DNA of 64,000 nucleotides from Ypsolopha sequella (taxonomy: Eukaryota > Arthropoda > Insecta > Lepidoptera > Ypsolophidae): the NCBI GenBank assembly GCA_934047225.1, contig OW203991.1, positions 3,906,001-3,970,000 on the forward strand, written 5' to 3'. Position numbers and translations under genes: made by a program. Below, piece by piece: positions 21,200 through 32,048 of this stretch. Each line of letters begins with the position of its first letter. The stretch's first letter is position 1. The notes beneath the pieces are model-generated. The model was given only the letters and a program-made list of their open reading frames with translations, was not told where the DNA came from and did not search any database.

Positions 21200-21272
21200 A
21201 TAATCAATTAATTCAACGATATGGCTACGTGCGTCGTAGCCATATCATTGAATTAATCGATTATTTCATGAT

Positions 21273-21415
21273 CTGGGGATCTAAAAAGGCCGACTTGGGT
21301 GAATCATAAAAGAATTTGAAAGTAGGATAGAGTCAGAGTTTCTTCACGCGTGCAAAAAAGACAGCATTAGAACAGAATCATAATGTGATTCATGCAAAAC
21401 GGCCTTTTTAGAGGA
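21273..21415. mobile_element. Foldback MITE nested in family Q element
   Basis: 'GATCTAAAAAGGCCG' near 21278 pairs with 'CGGCCTTTTTAGAGGA' near 21400; 'GTGAATCAT' pairs with 'ATGATTCAT'-type sequence inside. ~140 bp. Confidence 0.6.
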
Positions 21416-21421
21416 CCTGTG

Positions 21422-21586
21422 GCTCTACCGCGTAATTCTCATTTGTATCAACTTCAAGCAAATGCATGCAAAATTCAACGCGTGCAAAAGAGATGGCATG
21501 TTATGCGGGCGTCGTCGCACGCACGTCAAATTTAAATCTCAAGTTGATGTTGATGAAAATGAGAATTACGCGGTAGACCCGCTCTG
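21422..21586. mobile_element. Foldback MITE family U copy 1
   Basis: Ends 'GCTCTACCGCGTAATTCTCA' and complement; ~160 bp with interior 'GGCGTCGTCGCACGCACGTC'. A near-identical copy is at 29812-29972, also in intron 2 and in the same orientation, so the family was active recently. Confidence 0.8.
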
Positions 21587-21839
21587 GTTGGCCATATCGT
21601 ATTTCTGTTAAAATTGGGAGGGTCGCCTCGCTTCGTTCCGCTCCTTATTTTATCTTACATGTAAACCTAACACGCTCCTCCTCGCTCCACTTCGCTTCGC
21701 AATTTTTTACTTTTGGTGAAAGATTTTTGATTTCATACTTTACGATCAGCCTAACCAGATCATGAAATGATCAATTCTACGATATGTCCACGACATATAT
21801 ACCGTTTATAACACATAGCTCAGGGCCGCGTTCATTAAC

Positions 21840-22077
21840 TGGGGGTCGCGACACAGGTTTTAATGCCATCTCTGTCGCTCACGTTAAACATTGAATACGC
21901 TATCTTGCTGTCAGTGTTGGAACTTGACGAAATTATTAATTTATGAACGGCTATCAGTTGGTAGAGCAATCGCCCGGTTAGAGAGAGGTCCCGGGTTCGT
22001 ATCTCGGTTCAGAGTTCGTCACATCCAGATTTAGTTTTTTTTCTGCGTTTCTATACTGCAATGATATAATGTTAGTT
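21840..22077 (+). mobile_element. tRNA-derived SINE (family S) with upstream repeat
   Basis: 'AGTTGGTAGAGCAATCG' resembles an A-box and 'GGTCCCGGGTTCG' starts a B-box, spaced as in a tRNA. The body 'TCACATCCAGATTTAG' matches the SINE at 5985-6118. 21840-21955 matches 14325-14450. It cannot be a functional tRNA because no acceptor stem closes. Confidence 0.65.
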
Positions 22078-22426
22078 TATCTACTCCCATAAGGCAATTG
22101 CAACATCAAAAACAGTTATAAGTACCTAGATTGTTTATCCGATGTTATAATATCACATTATAATACCGCGATTCTGCGCTGTGATTGGCCCAATTTATTA
22201 TAAAACCGCTAGAGACCCAATCAACAACAGAGACGAGAAATAAGTCTCGACCTTATTACTTAAGCCACGCCCCCTATATCCTGATTGGCGTTCAAGCCGC
22301 ATTACCGAGACGACGCACCCGAGGTTGCATGAAAAAATGCTCTTCTTATTTTTCGTGAAATTTTTAGTTGAAAATGTTATAAATAAAGATGATATTTTTG
22401 ATGGTCGCAGATAAAGTATTGTGTCC
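22078..22426. repeat. Dispersed repeat D, copy 2 (left part)
   Basis: Homologous to 8974-9440. It is cut by the RTE-like fragment and resumes at 22750-22795 with 'CAACTGGACATAATT'. Confidence 0.75.
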
Positions 22427-22749
22427 ATCCATCCATCCATCAGCCTAGTTCGTCCACTGCTGGACAATAAGCCTTTCCAGGACTTTGCCACTCCCGGCGG
22501 TCATCCTGGAAGAATTGCCCATACTCACACACGGGGCAGGCGGGTTCGTGAGCGCGGTGCCGGAACCCTCGCATCAGTGACGCTGCTGCCCGTCACCAGT
22601 CTGTTGGTGTTCCTGTCCCAGGAATGGTGAGCCTCCTGGTTTTTTGGCTGTGAGCTGTTCTCTTACTCTCCCCCGAATTACTTCCAGGGGGTCTCCAAGT
22701 AAGATGGTGGTACCTTCACAGTCGAGCCCGGCATTAGCTCTACCACCTG
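22427..22749 (-). mobile_element. RTE-like 3' fragment (family R) with 8-bp TSD
   Basis: The GATG tail (CATCC on plus) is at 22427-22440. TTGTGTCC occurs at 22419-22426 and 22750-22757, bracketing it inside repeat D. This shows insertion after repeat D had settled. Confidence 0.78.
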
Positions 22750-22997
22750 TTGTGTCCAACTGGACATAATTCAATATTATGTCGCACAAAATACTTTTGA
22801 TTCAGCACACGCAAAGTTGGCGGCATGCATCGGCAGGAAAGGGAACTGAAGTTGTTAATCACAAAAACTGTTGGAAACTGACATACAATCTAACGATGCC
22901 AACAGATTATTGTCGCAATGAGTGCGTGTTTTTCTTGCGTTTGTATAGTTGAAGCACGCTATGCGAACGTACCTTGCCTTTATATCATTGCTAGCTT

Positions 22998-24384
22998 TAT
23001 CTTAATATTAATAGATAAACGTATTAATATATAATGATAAATACATACTAATAAAATATATAAAAATAAAAAAAATATATATATACTTATGTATATGTCA
23101 TGAAAAAAAATTGTAAACTGGAAAAAAATATAATAATGATTCTAATATATTAACAAATATTTTATAACTTTTTATTTACAAGATTAAGTATTCTCTTATA
23201 TACAAGTTTAACAAAAAACATAAATAGGGATAGATATATAGGAGGGTCCAAAGAATTGTAAAAATTACTTGTGTATAAATAATAAAAAAATGTAAATTGT
23301 AATTATATTGCATTATAACACCACGATTCTGCGCTGTGATTAGCTTAATTTATTTAGCTTAATTTATTATAGCACCGCTAGAGAGCCAATCAACAACAGT
23401 GACGGGGAATAGGTCCCGCCCTAATTTCTTAACCCACATTAGCAGCAATAAAGAACGACGCACCTGAGGTACTTCTTAATTTTCTTGAAATTGCTAGTTG
23501 AAAAGATTATAAATAATATCATTCGGGATCACCCTGCCACTCCCACGGCGATATTTCATGTCGTGACGATATGTTATACAAGGTGTAACAGAAAGGTGTA
23601 ACCATATTTGAAGAGCTCATTCAGTCAATGGTATAGAACAACTTTTACTATGTTACTCAAAAAAAAAACTGCCCTTCCATACATTTCAGCTGAGCGGCAT
23701 TGCATTTTTCTATGAAACAGTAAAAAATGTTTTTCGAGATACAGGTTTTGTTCCATAGTAAAAGTTGTTCTATACCATTGACTGAATAAGCTCTTCAAAT
23801 ATGGTTACACCTTTCTGTTACACCTTGTATAACATATCGTCACGACATGAAATATCGCCGTGGGAGTGGCAGGGTGATCCCGAATGATATTATTTATAAT
23901 CTTTTCAACTAGCAATTTCAAGAAAATTAAGAAGTACCTCAGGTGCGTCGTTCTTTATTGCTGCTAATGTGGGTTAAGAAATTAGGGCGGGACCTATTCC
24001 CCGTCACTGTTGTTGATTGGCTCTCTAGCGGTGCTATAATAAATTAAGCTAATCACAGCGCAGAATCGTGGTGTTATAATGCAATATAATTACAATTTAC
24101 ATTTTTTTATTATTTATACACAAGTAATTTTTACAATTCTTTGGACCCTCCTATATATCTATCCCTATTTATGTTTTTTTGTTAAACTTGTATATAAGAA
24201 AATACTTAATCTTGTAAATAAAAAGTTATAAAATATTTGTGAATATATTGGAATCATTATTATAATTTTTTTCCAGTTTACTATTTTTTTTCATAAGTAT
24301 ATATAATTTTTTTTATTTTTATATATTTTATTAGTATGTATTTATCATTATATATTAATACGTTTATCTATTAATATTAAGATA
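22998..24384. repeat. Giant inverted repeat, ~0.64-kb arms, 101-base loop
   Basis: The left arm 22998-23652 and right arm 23754-24384 are reverse complements with only scattered differences (e.g. 'GTATTCTCTTATATACAAG' against 'GTATTTTCTTATATACAAG'). The innermost paired stretch is 23630-23652 with 23754-23776. Both arms contain part of repeat D ('CACGATTCTGCGCTGTGATT') and an 'ATACAAGGTGTAACAGAAAG' block with mariner-like look. It lies in intron 2 of the coiled-coil gene. No ORF. Confidence 0.9.
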
Positions 24385-24509
24385 TATCTATTATTAAAAA
24401 TAGTACACCACTAATAGTGGTATAACTAATAGTATAGTAACTAATATAATAGTGGTATAACTAATACCACTATTTCAGCAATCATTCTAAATAGTTTCAT
24501 CCACCCAAA

Positions 24510-24631
24510 GGTTATCTGGAAGAGATCGCTTTAAGCGATAAGGCCGCCTGTTTGTGCTACGTAATAAGTTAGTTAAAAATTAAGCATTTATATTTCTGTT
24601 CCTTTTTTTTATGGTGTACAAATAAAGTTGT

Positions 24632-24664
<33 letters not shown>

Positions 24665-24665
24665 G
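24510..24665 (+). mobile_element. LINE 3' end with TTG microsatellite tail
   Basis: 'TCTGGAAGAGATCGCTTTAA' then 'GCGATAAGGCCGCC', an AATAAA, and a (TTG)n run at 24631-24665. The same 3'UTR is at 52580-52690. Such ends are very common in Lepidoptera and belong to 5'-truncated non-LTR elements; clade not determined. Confidence 0.6.
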
Positions 24666-25752
24666 GAAATGTTACTGACGTTGGTGATTTTTCCGTAAGC
24701 ACTCTGTTTTTGTAGCTACATTTTCAAAGGACTGGGTTGTTTTTGCTGATTCTAATATTACCAGATTATTGTATGCACAATAGAGAATCCATAGAGCGAA
24801 AAAAAAAACAAATTCTAAAAAATTGGACATTGTTTGACGTTGTTTTTCCAAATCACTTTTCATATGTAACTAGTATACCTTTGGATCCAGCTTCGCCTAT
24901 CGTTTGGAACGTATCCAAATAGGACATTTCCCGCGTCGAATACATTTGACATTTAAACGCCAGGCATACTAAGGACGTACAACTCTTCACCATGCAATTC
25001 CAATAATTTATCGAAGTGCTATAAGTATAGCTATGCAAAATAATAAAACCTTATCCACGGTATGTCCCGCTTACCAAATGATGTGGATAGTGACCGTTCC
25101 ATGCCTAAAGAGCTACATTTTATAGCTATTAGCGCCATAACGGTAACCCGAGTAGCTCAGCCATGAAAATGTGCGTGATTCGTTTTTATAATCTGTCTGG
25201 AAAATTATCGATCAACACTGCTGCGGCAGAAATCCCAATGGCATATCAAATTTGGACTCTATTTTTTGATTTTCAAAGATGATTTTCGATGGGCATAGTC
25301 TCAGGCGTTTAAAAAAGCACTCTTTCTCTGGCAATTGTGAATTATGTGTGGGAGCTAGACAGACAGAGAAACAATGAGAAGCACCTGCTTAGTCATTGCA
25401 CTGTCCTTGGATGACGTCATCTGATTCAACCTCCCACATATTTTGCATTTTGATTATGGTGTTTGTGGTATCTACTTATTTTGTACTTCTATACGCTATC
25501 CAAGGAATGGCGGCTCGCGGGGAAATAAAACTCTCTGGTCGTTATGAAAAGGTGGTCAAATCGCATCATCTGTAATTAATTATGATGCCGGACGGTCGCG
25601 AAACTTGATTCCTGATATATGACCTACTCAAGAATCATATCATTATCACAATAACTTATTAAAATTGTCAGTTGTGGACTGTGTGAGAAGGTTTTTTTTC
25701 TTTAAAAAGACTGCCAAGCTTTTCTAAGAATCAGAAGTGATATAAGAAGAAT
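24666..25752. other. Intron 2, nothing recognised
   Basis: AT-rich with average GC islands; open frames up to 63 codons without family motifs. Confidence 0.5.
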
Positions 25753-26192
25753 CCCACTTAAGGTGATATGTAAAAGTTTTAGCGTCCCTTTTACTCCATA
25801 TGCGAAAAAATCCTCAGTGCGAGAGGGACGGATTCGAGGAAAAGTAGCAAAAAGTCGGTTTTTTATTAATATAAAAAATACTAAAGTTGCTATGAAAATT
25901 TCGTTTAACCAGGTCCTAGATACTGTTACAATCCATCTAATAAAATATAATTGCAGTCCATATGTCATTCCAAATTGTCAAACCAGGAGAATTGGTGTCG
26001 AAAAAGACCTCATTTCAATAAATATTTCTATCGAGCCGAATTTCTCCAATCGCGTTTCTGTTCTAACAGATCCCTAGAAAAAGAATCCAAAAGTAATAAA
26101 CTATTTTATCAAAATAATACATTATTTACTGAAGTAGATATGCAAGTTCTAAAAGTGTCGATTTTTTTCCGTAGCGCCTTAAGAGGCGTCGT
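25753..26192. repeat. Dispersed repeat G, copy 1
   Basis: Starts 'CTTAAGGTGATATGTAAAAG' and ends 'CGTAGCGCCTTAAG'. Inverted near-copy at 28135-28590; diverged or partial at 40100-40545, 49340-49450 and 60375-60760. TTAA lies at both ends, as in piggyBac-type insertions. Its open frames are parallel in both copies but lack protein-family features. Confidence 0.7.
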
Positions 26193-26611
26193 TACGCAGA
26201 AAGTTCCATATAAACGCTGCTGTCAACACACTGTAATGAGTCTATGGAATGTTATTGTAATTTTTTAGGCTGGTTCTATTAACATTATCTAGATCTATGT
26301 TTAAGTCGAACTAAAAATCGTGAAATTTGAGCAATATCTTAACAAAAAACCCTAAAACACGGTTTTCTACCAAAAGTGTAACCGAATCTGCCTTTATGAA
26401 CATAAATAATTAAATTACCTATCCATTGCCACCAATCATAAACTTGCTTCATGCAAATCCTACGGAATAACATATGCCTCAGAACTATGAAGTATTTTCA
26501 TGGCGAGCTTCATCGACTCTTCCTATCAGGTGCGGTAGAAGCCAAGGGCAAGCCCATTGTGATTTTTTTTTTCATACTGCGCGAAATTATGAAAATGTAC
26601 AAAATACGTGG
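26193..26611. other. Intron 2, nothing recognised
   Basis: No repeat border or coding signal resolved. Confidence 0.4.
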
Positions 26612-27488
26612 TTTTTTAGGGTTCCGTAACCAACGGGACCCTATTCCTAAGACTCCGCTGTCCGTTTGTCTGTCCGCTGTCTGTCCGTCTGTCTATCCGT
26701 CTGTCCGTCTGTCACTAGGCTGTATCTTATGAACCGTGATAGTTAGACAGTTTTCGCAAATACTAAAAAACAGAATAAAATATTTTTTTAAGGGGGCTCC
26801 AATACAACAGACATGTTTTTTTTGCCGTTTTTATAGATAGAGGAAAGTTACCAAATATGGAATAGTATCCCTAATATGAAATACCACCATTTCTTTAAAA
26901 CTAACACTTCAAGATACAATTCAAAGTAATTTTTTATCTCATTCACTCACTTTAGTGTCGCACTTATTTTGTCTGACCAGTCAGGTGCGCGGTGTGGCTA
27001 TGGCAGGCGTTTTTTGTTTTCTCAAGATTCTCAAGGAAAAATACGGGTCAAAAGTTCAATGTCTTCTTTCTGGGTTCATAATGTCTGTGCAGGTCCAGAG
27101 TTTGACACTCGAATTTGTGATTTTTGTAAAAAGATCAAATTTCTCATTATTTTTTCCAAAAATTCCTTACTTTTTTAATTTTTTCCAAATAGGAATGACG
27201 TGTATTTTTCTAATGTTCCATATTTGGGTAGCTATTCCATAAATAGCTACCATTTTGATAATTTGATTTTTGAAAAATAAAAAATTGCTTAGTAATATTA
27301 AAAACAAAAAACGAATACTAGGTCAAAAAAAATGTATGACTAATTATATTTACTAATAAACGTCTATAAAATTTGTTTTTTCATTTTTTTAAAACGAGAA
27401 ATCAAAATGGTATTCCATATTTGGTTACTTTCCTCTAATGGTACGGAACCCATCGTGCGCGAGTCCGACTCGCACTTGGTCGGTTTTT
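26612..27488. repeat. High-copy repeat H, long copy
   Basis: 'AGGGTTCCGTAACC' at the left with a GTCT/GTCC-rich tract (26659-26715), and 'GGTACGGAACCC' plus 'GACTCGCACTTGGTCGG' at the right. Other copies: 29484-29726, 30970-31400, 43386-44015, 44941-45180 and 58511-58785, both orientations. This copy carries ~500 bases of extra internal sequence. Confidence 0.7.
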
Positions 27489-28134
27489 GAAATAAACTCC
27501 ATTTTCACGACGGCCACGGGTCGCAAATCTAACTAGTAAATATATCGTATCGCTTAATCTTTGTCATATGAAGTAGGCGGAATGCATACTAAAGTCCATT
27601 TTATCGTGTTTAACAAGCCGTATCCGATCGTATCTTTATTAAGTACATGTTTAATTTAATCATGTTTTTGTTAATACGCTGCATTATCGCCATTTCTGCC
27701 GTTTCATAAAGTTAAAAGCGATCGCTCAAAACTTTATGCTTTCTCTTTCTTTATGCTCGCTTTCTTAAATTACCTAATGCGACCGGAAAAGTTAAATTAA
27801 TATTCGGTTTTTTTCACTATTAATAAAAGATTATTTATGCAACAATCCTTTATTCTGGATAGTTCTTCATTAAGGTGGATAGTCCAAGGCAATCTTCATA
27901 CAAACTTGTGGGAATATAATAACCAATAAAGAAAAAAAGAAAGAAAGAAATTTCGACGACAGAAGTATTATTATTTAATTCTGTTACCTTTTTCCACACG
28001 TTCCCTCAATTTGACACCCGCGAATAATCAGTTTTTCTACAAACGAACTTTTTCAGTATCTAATTTTGTTATTTAAAACTTTTGTAACCCAATGTATGAA
28101 AGTTTTAAATTGCAAAATTAGACTGTTAAAACAT
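27489..28134. other. Intron 2, nothing recognised
   Basis: AT-rich; an AAAGAAAG run at ~27930-27950. Confidence 0.4.
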
Positions 28135-28590
28135 TTTGTTTTTAAGGCGCTACGGAAAAAAAACGTCACTTTTAGAACTTGCATATCTACTTCAGTAAAT
28201 AATGTATTATTTTGATAAAATTGTACATTATTTTTGAAATCTTTTTCTAGGGATCTGTTAGAACAGAAACGCGATTGGAGAAATTCGGCTCGATAGAAAT
28301 ATTTATTGAAATGGGGTCTTTTTCGACACCAAATCTCCTGATTTGACAATTTAGAATGACATATGGAGTGCAATTATATTTTATTAGATGGGTTTTAACG
28401 ATATCTAGGACATGGTTAAACGAAATTTTGATAGCAACTTTAGTACATTTTATATCAATAAAAAACCGACTTTTTCCTACTTTTCCACGAATCTGTTCCT
28501 CTCGCACTGAGGGTTTTTTCGCATATGGAGTAACAGGGACGCTAAAACTTTTACATATCGCCTTAAGTTGATGGAACGTGTGGAAAAAGG
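28135..28590. repeat. Dispersed repeat G, copy 2, inverted
   Basis: Reverse orientation of 25753-26192 with high similarity over ~440 bp; ends 'GCGCTACGG' near 28148 and 'ATATCGCCTTAAG' at ~28567. Confidence 0.72.
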
Positions 28591-28867
28591 TAACAGAATT
28601 AAATAATAATACTTCTGTCGTCGTTCTCACGAGTTTTTTTTATAAAAACTACCTTGGACCATCCCCTTAAGCAAGTTCCCTTATTCGCGGGTTCAGCTTA
28701 ACAACTTTTCTACATCAAGGAATCCGAGGTCTCGAGTCTTCTAATAAGATTCAGCTTCTCAAGTTACCATGGAGCAATAAACCAATAGAGATCACGCAAT
28801 TCCGTATTTGGGAGAAAGTCGCCCAAATTAGGAAAGCGAGGGGAAGGATTCACTGCACAATGCAGTA

Positions 28868-29155
28868 ATTGGCATAGATTAAATTATGTTAAGGTGTGTT
28901 AATTCGAAAACCATTTCGAGATTTAGCTTTAATAAGCCGTATTTTCGAAGTTTTGGTCTAAAAAACCTCATGATGATGAATATTTTTACGAAAAAGCTGC
29001 AACTTCCGTTTGTCCTCGTGTGACATCACTTGAGTAATGGCTGTTTAGAAATGTGTCCTTTGCTATCAAGATAAATTTATAATAATTTGCTTCAGACTAA
29101 TTTTACAGCTAGATGACAGGTGAGTAGACAGACAGAGACAGACCACCTTTTTTAT
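28868..29155. repeat. Dispersed repeat I, partial copy
   Basis: Shared with 51185-51655 (inverted) and 55572-56040: 'ATTAAATTATGTTAAGGTGT', 'CATGATGATGAATATTTTTA' and 'GACAGACAGAGACAGACC'. It is cut at the right by the following foldback. Confidence 0.7.
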
Positions 29156-29157
29156 AA

Positions 29158-29418
29158 AAATTTAAAACCATTTGGTGTGTGGCAATTCACGCCAATAGTT
29201 CACTATTAGTATTAGTAAGGTTTATAAAGCAAGAGTTTGAAATTGTATACACAATTAGTCATGATCTTTTCAAAACCCACATCAAATGCCGTTTTAACTT
29301 TGTTTGGACAATATCATGACTAATTGTGCATTAAATTTCAAACTCATGCTTTATAAATCTCACTAATACTGAAGTATTGGCGTGAATTGCCACACACCAA
29401 ATGGTTTTAAATTTTTAG
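29158..29418. mobile_element. Foldback MITE, ~260 bp
   Basis: 'AAATTTAAAACCATTTGGTG' and complement at the ends; arms ~110 bp including 'GGCAATTCACGCCAATAGTT'. A diverged relative lies at 59765-59965 in intron 5. Confidence 0.78.
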
Positions 29419-29483
29419 CTTCTAAACAGGAAAAATAAAAATCGGAAAAGGAAAAATTTCTAGGTGCAATATGGTCACAGGAT

Positions 29484-29726
29484 CAAAAAACCGGCCAACT
29501 TCAAATCGAAAAAAAACATGTCTGTTGTATGGGAGCCCCCTTATATATTTATTTTATTCTGTTTTTTAGTGTTTGTTGTTATAGCGGCAACAGAAATACA
29601 TCATCTGTGAAAATTTCAACCGTCTAACTATCACGGTTCATGAGATACAGCCTGGTGACAGACGGACGGACAGCGGAGTCTTAGTAATAGGGTCCCGTTG
29701 GTTACCCTTTGGGTACGGAACCCTAC
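29484..29726. repeat. High-copy repeat H, short copy
   Basis: 'AAAAAACCGGCCAA' to 'GGGTACGGAACCCT', with 'CATGAGATACAGCCTGGTGA' and a GACGGACGGACAG tract. Confidence 0.72.
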
Positions 29727-29811
29727 AAAGTTAATTTATACACTTTGCGCTAAGCGACTGACCTTTTTACTTTAATGTGTCGTCACGACAAAATGACAAA
29801 TACAAGACCTT

Positions 29812-29972
29812 GGGCTCTACCGCGTAATTCTCATTTGTATCAACTTCAAGCAAATGCATGCGAAATTCAACGCGTGCAAAAGAGATGGCATGTTAGGCGG
29901 GCGTCGTCGCACGCACGTCAAATTTCAATCTCAAGTTGATGTTGATGAAAATGAGAATTACGCGGTGGACCC
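29812..29972. mobile_element. Foldback MITE family U copy 2
   Basis: Near-identical to 21422-21586 over its length with the same ends. It ends ~90 bp before the exon 3 acceptor. Confidence 0.8.
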
Positions 29973-30060
29973 GCTTCACGTGTAACTTACTCATCGTTTT
30001 AGTAATTCAAGTGTAATGTATCGTCAGGGGTTACCTTTTTATATATTTTTTATGTTACAG

Positions 30061-30188
30061 GTCTCTTGGGCGCAAGCTACTCGCCAGGGGTGCTGACAGA
30101 CCTGGTGCGTGAGATCAGGGACGCAGCCAGGCTACGCGAGGAAGCGATGTACTCCCGCGTCAGAGCTATGCTGCACGACGCTGCTGAT
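30061..30188 (+). CDS. Coiled-coil protein, exon 3 (residues 294-336)
   Basis: Acceptor 'TTTTTTATGTTACAG' (AG 30059-30060); donor GAT/GTGAG. Phase 1 in, 0 out, 128 bases. It encodes a short Gly/Ser/Tyr segment then an amphipathic helix ('VLTDLVREIRDAARLREEAM' and 'YSRVRAMLHDAAD'). It is GC-rich compared with the intron. Two damaged copies follow in tandem; only this one keeps the frame when joined to exons 2 and 4. Confidence 0.88.
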
Positions 30189-30215
30189 GTGAGTAGAGAA
30201 GTTGACAACTTGCAG

Positions 30216-30369
30216 GTTTCCTGGGCGCCAGCTGCTCGCTGGGGTGCTGACAGACCTGGTACGGGAGATCAGGGACGCAGCCAGGCTACGCGAGGAAGCG
30301 ATGTACTCCCGCGTCAGGGCCATGCTGCACGACGCTGCTGATGTGAGTAGAGAAGTTGACAACTTGCAG
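30216..30369 (+). pseudogene. Tandem duplicate of exon 3, frameshifted
   Basis: A 154-base unit repeats exon 3 plus its first 27 intronic bases. A one-base deletion near its base 30 (CCAGGGG to CTGGGG) shifts the frame. Spliced in place of exon 3 it reaches TGA about 11 codons in; spliced after exon 3 (phase 0) it meets a stop at its end. Its donor (GAT/GTGAG) survives, but the acceptor 'TTGACAACTTGCAG' is weak. Confidence 0.85.
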
Positions 30370-30482
30370 GTTTCCTGGGCGCCAGCTGCTCGCTGGGGTG
30401 CTGACAGACCTGGTACGGGAGATCAGGGACTCAGCCAGACTGTAATCCCGCGTCAGAGCCATGCGCATAACGCTACTGATGT
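30370..30482 (+). pseudogene. Third tandem exon 3 copy, truncated
   Basis: Shares the one-base deletion of the second unit, so it derives from that unit. It also lost ~16 bases in the helix segment and its donor changed (GTGAG to GTATC). It is cut at 30484 by an RTE-like fragment. Confidence 0.82.
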
Positions 30483-30484
30483 AT

Positions 30485-30601
30485 CATCCATCCATCCATC
30501 AGCCTAGTTCGTCCACTGCTGGACATAAGCCTTTCCAGGACTTGGCCACTCCCGGCGGTCATCCTGGAAGAATTGCCCATACTCACACACGCTGGGCAGG
30601 C
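30485..30601 (-). mobile_element. RTE-like 3' fragment (family R), very short
   Basis: CATCC repeat then 'CAGCCTAGTTCGTCCACTGC' through 'CACACGCTGGGCAGGC'; ends abruptly. Confidence 0.7.
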
Positions 30602-30969
30602 AGATAGTTTATGGGTCGGTGAGTGATATAGGCTACTTTTTATCCCGGGAAAATGCAGACGAAATCAGTGCGGGCAAAACCGCGGGCAAAAGCTAGCTAG
30701 CTGTACATTTTATGCCTATTTGATCAGAATAATACAAATATTTGCTCTGTATTTCTCTTAATTCTCAATTGTATTTATCTGTGTTTTTTTCGTGTGCAAT
30801 AAAGTGTTTATTATTATTTCTTATTATTATATTGAAATTACGAATGCTTATTATATTCCCTATGTTCATTGATTCCTTCCTCCTTCCTTTGTGATAGAGT
30901 AAACCCTGGCATTAGATGTATCCACTTGAATAATTTACGGTTGTATCTCTGACACAACCCGCTGCTTTT
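30602..30969. other. Intron 3, nothing recognised
   Basis: Contains 'CGGGCAAAAGCTAGCTAG' and an AATAAAG-type LINE-tail-like stretch near 30800; unassigned. Confidence 0.4.
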
Positions 30970-31400
30970 TAGGGTTCCGTCCGTACACCATAAGGGTACC
31001 AAATGGGACCTTCACTAAGCCTCCGCTGTCTGTCTATCTGTTTGTCCGCCACAGAATACAATTTTCACAGAATACGTGTTACTACAGCCTGTACCATGCC
31101 AAAAAAAATATATACTGTGGTCCCTATACAAAAAACTCGGAAAAGTTGCGTTTTTTTGACGTTATCATCATGACCGACAAAAATGAAAATAAAATCATCC
31201 TAATATCTAGTGATTAATTACGTAAAAATCAATTGGTAAAATGCATGCAACTTTTTATTACAGTGGAAGTAAATTTTTTTTTTAGAACGATCTAAGATTG
31301 TTAGTACGACTAATTGTCAGTTGAGTAAAATTAACTATCAGTTTTCAAATTACATATGCTTCGGATACAAGGGTTTCAAATTCCGAACGGAACCCTAAAA
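30970..31400. repeat. High-copy repeat H, diverged copy
   Basis: 'AGGGTTCCGT' at the left and 'ACGGAACCCTAAAA' at the right; interior strongly diverged from other copies. Confidence 0.55.
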
Positions 31401-31676
31401 ACCAATAACCCATTCAGATGTCTTGAAGACTAGACGGAGATATGCAGCTCCAAATATCTTGGCACGGTGTCAAAAGCCGCTCGGTTTTTCCTTGATAGTT
31501 CATTGACTTTCTCCAGTAAAGGTCATCCGCCCATCTTCACATCCCGTCGACCCTGTTAAGGTTTGGTATCGCCAAAGGGTACTTTTTCAGTTTCTAAAGC
31601 CTACTCCTCGTTTATGGCCGAATCAAAAATATTGAAAAAAATGTATATGGACTATCAACTCTTATAAAACGTACAG
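31401..31676. other. Intron 3, fragment of repeat shared with 8290-8340
   Basis: 'TCTAAAGCCTACTCCTCGTT' at ~31596 is inverted relative to ~8313. No gene. Confidence 0.4.
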
Positions 31677-32048
31677 GTGCTAGAACTGATGCCGGGCTCG
31701 ACTGTGGAGGTACCACCATCTTACTTGGAGACCCCCTCGAAGTTATTCGAGGGAGAGTAAGAGGACAGCTCACAGGCAAAAAGCCAGGAGGCGCACCATG
31801 CCTGGGACCGATGACGGTATATCCATCCCTAATAGCCGGGCCTTATATGGAACAGACTGTTGACGGGCAGCGGCGTCAGTGGTGCGAGGGTTCCGGCACC
31901 GCGCTCACCAACCCGCCTGCTCAGCGTGTGTGAGTATGGGCAATTCTTCCAGGATGACCGCCGGGAGTTGCAAAGTCCTGCAAAGGCATAAGCCAGCAGT
32001 GGACATAAGTCCAGCAGCGGACGAACTAGGCTGATGGATGGATGGATG
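31677..32048 (+). mobile_element. RTE-like 3' fragment (family R), plus orientation
   Basis: Runs from 'GCTAGAACTGATGCCGGG' to the GATG tail at ~32030-32048; a short internal duplication near the end ('CCAGCAGTGGACATAAGTCC'). Confidence 0.7.

Larger units (their letters stand above)
21200..21803. mobile_element. MITE family Q copy 1, expanded by nested insertions
   Basis: 21200-21262 is a compact palindrome ('ATATGGCTACG'/'CGTAGCCATAT'). The parts 21231-21272 and 21588-21803 correspond to the intact MITE at 49528-49792: 'ATCATGAAATGATCAATTCT' and GAGCG-type stretches rich in 'CGCTTCG'. Two other foldbacks sit between the parts (21273-21415 and 21422-21586). Confidence 0.6.

Noticed and set aside
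21955..22030. Possible tRNA gene with A- and B-box-like motifs
   Set aside because: No closing acceptor stem; the downstream body is shared with other SINE copies, so it is a SINE head.
25763..26268. Two ~105-codon overlapping open frames
   Set aside because: They lie inside dispersed repeat G, and parallel frames in the inverted copy at 28053-28630 reflect shared repeat sequence, not protein conservation.
30202..30507. 101-codon open frame spanning the exon 3 duplicates
   Set aside because: It begins in intronic sequence and crosses the donor; it is a by-product of the duplicated exon and its frameshift.
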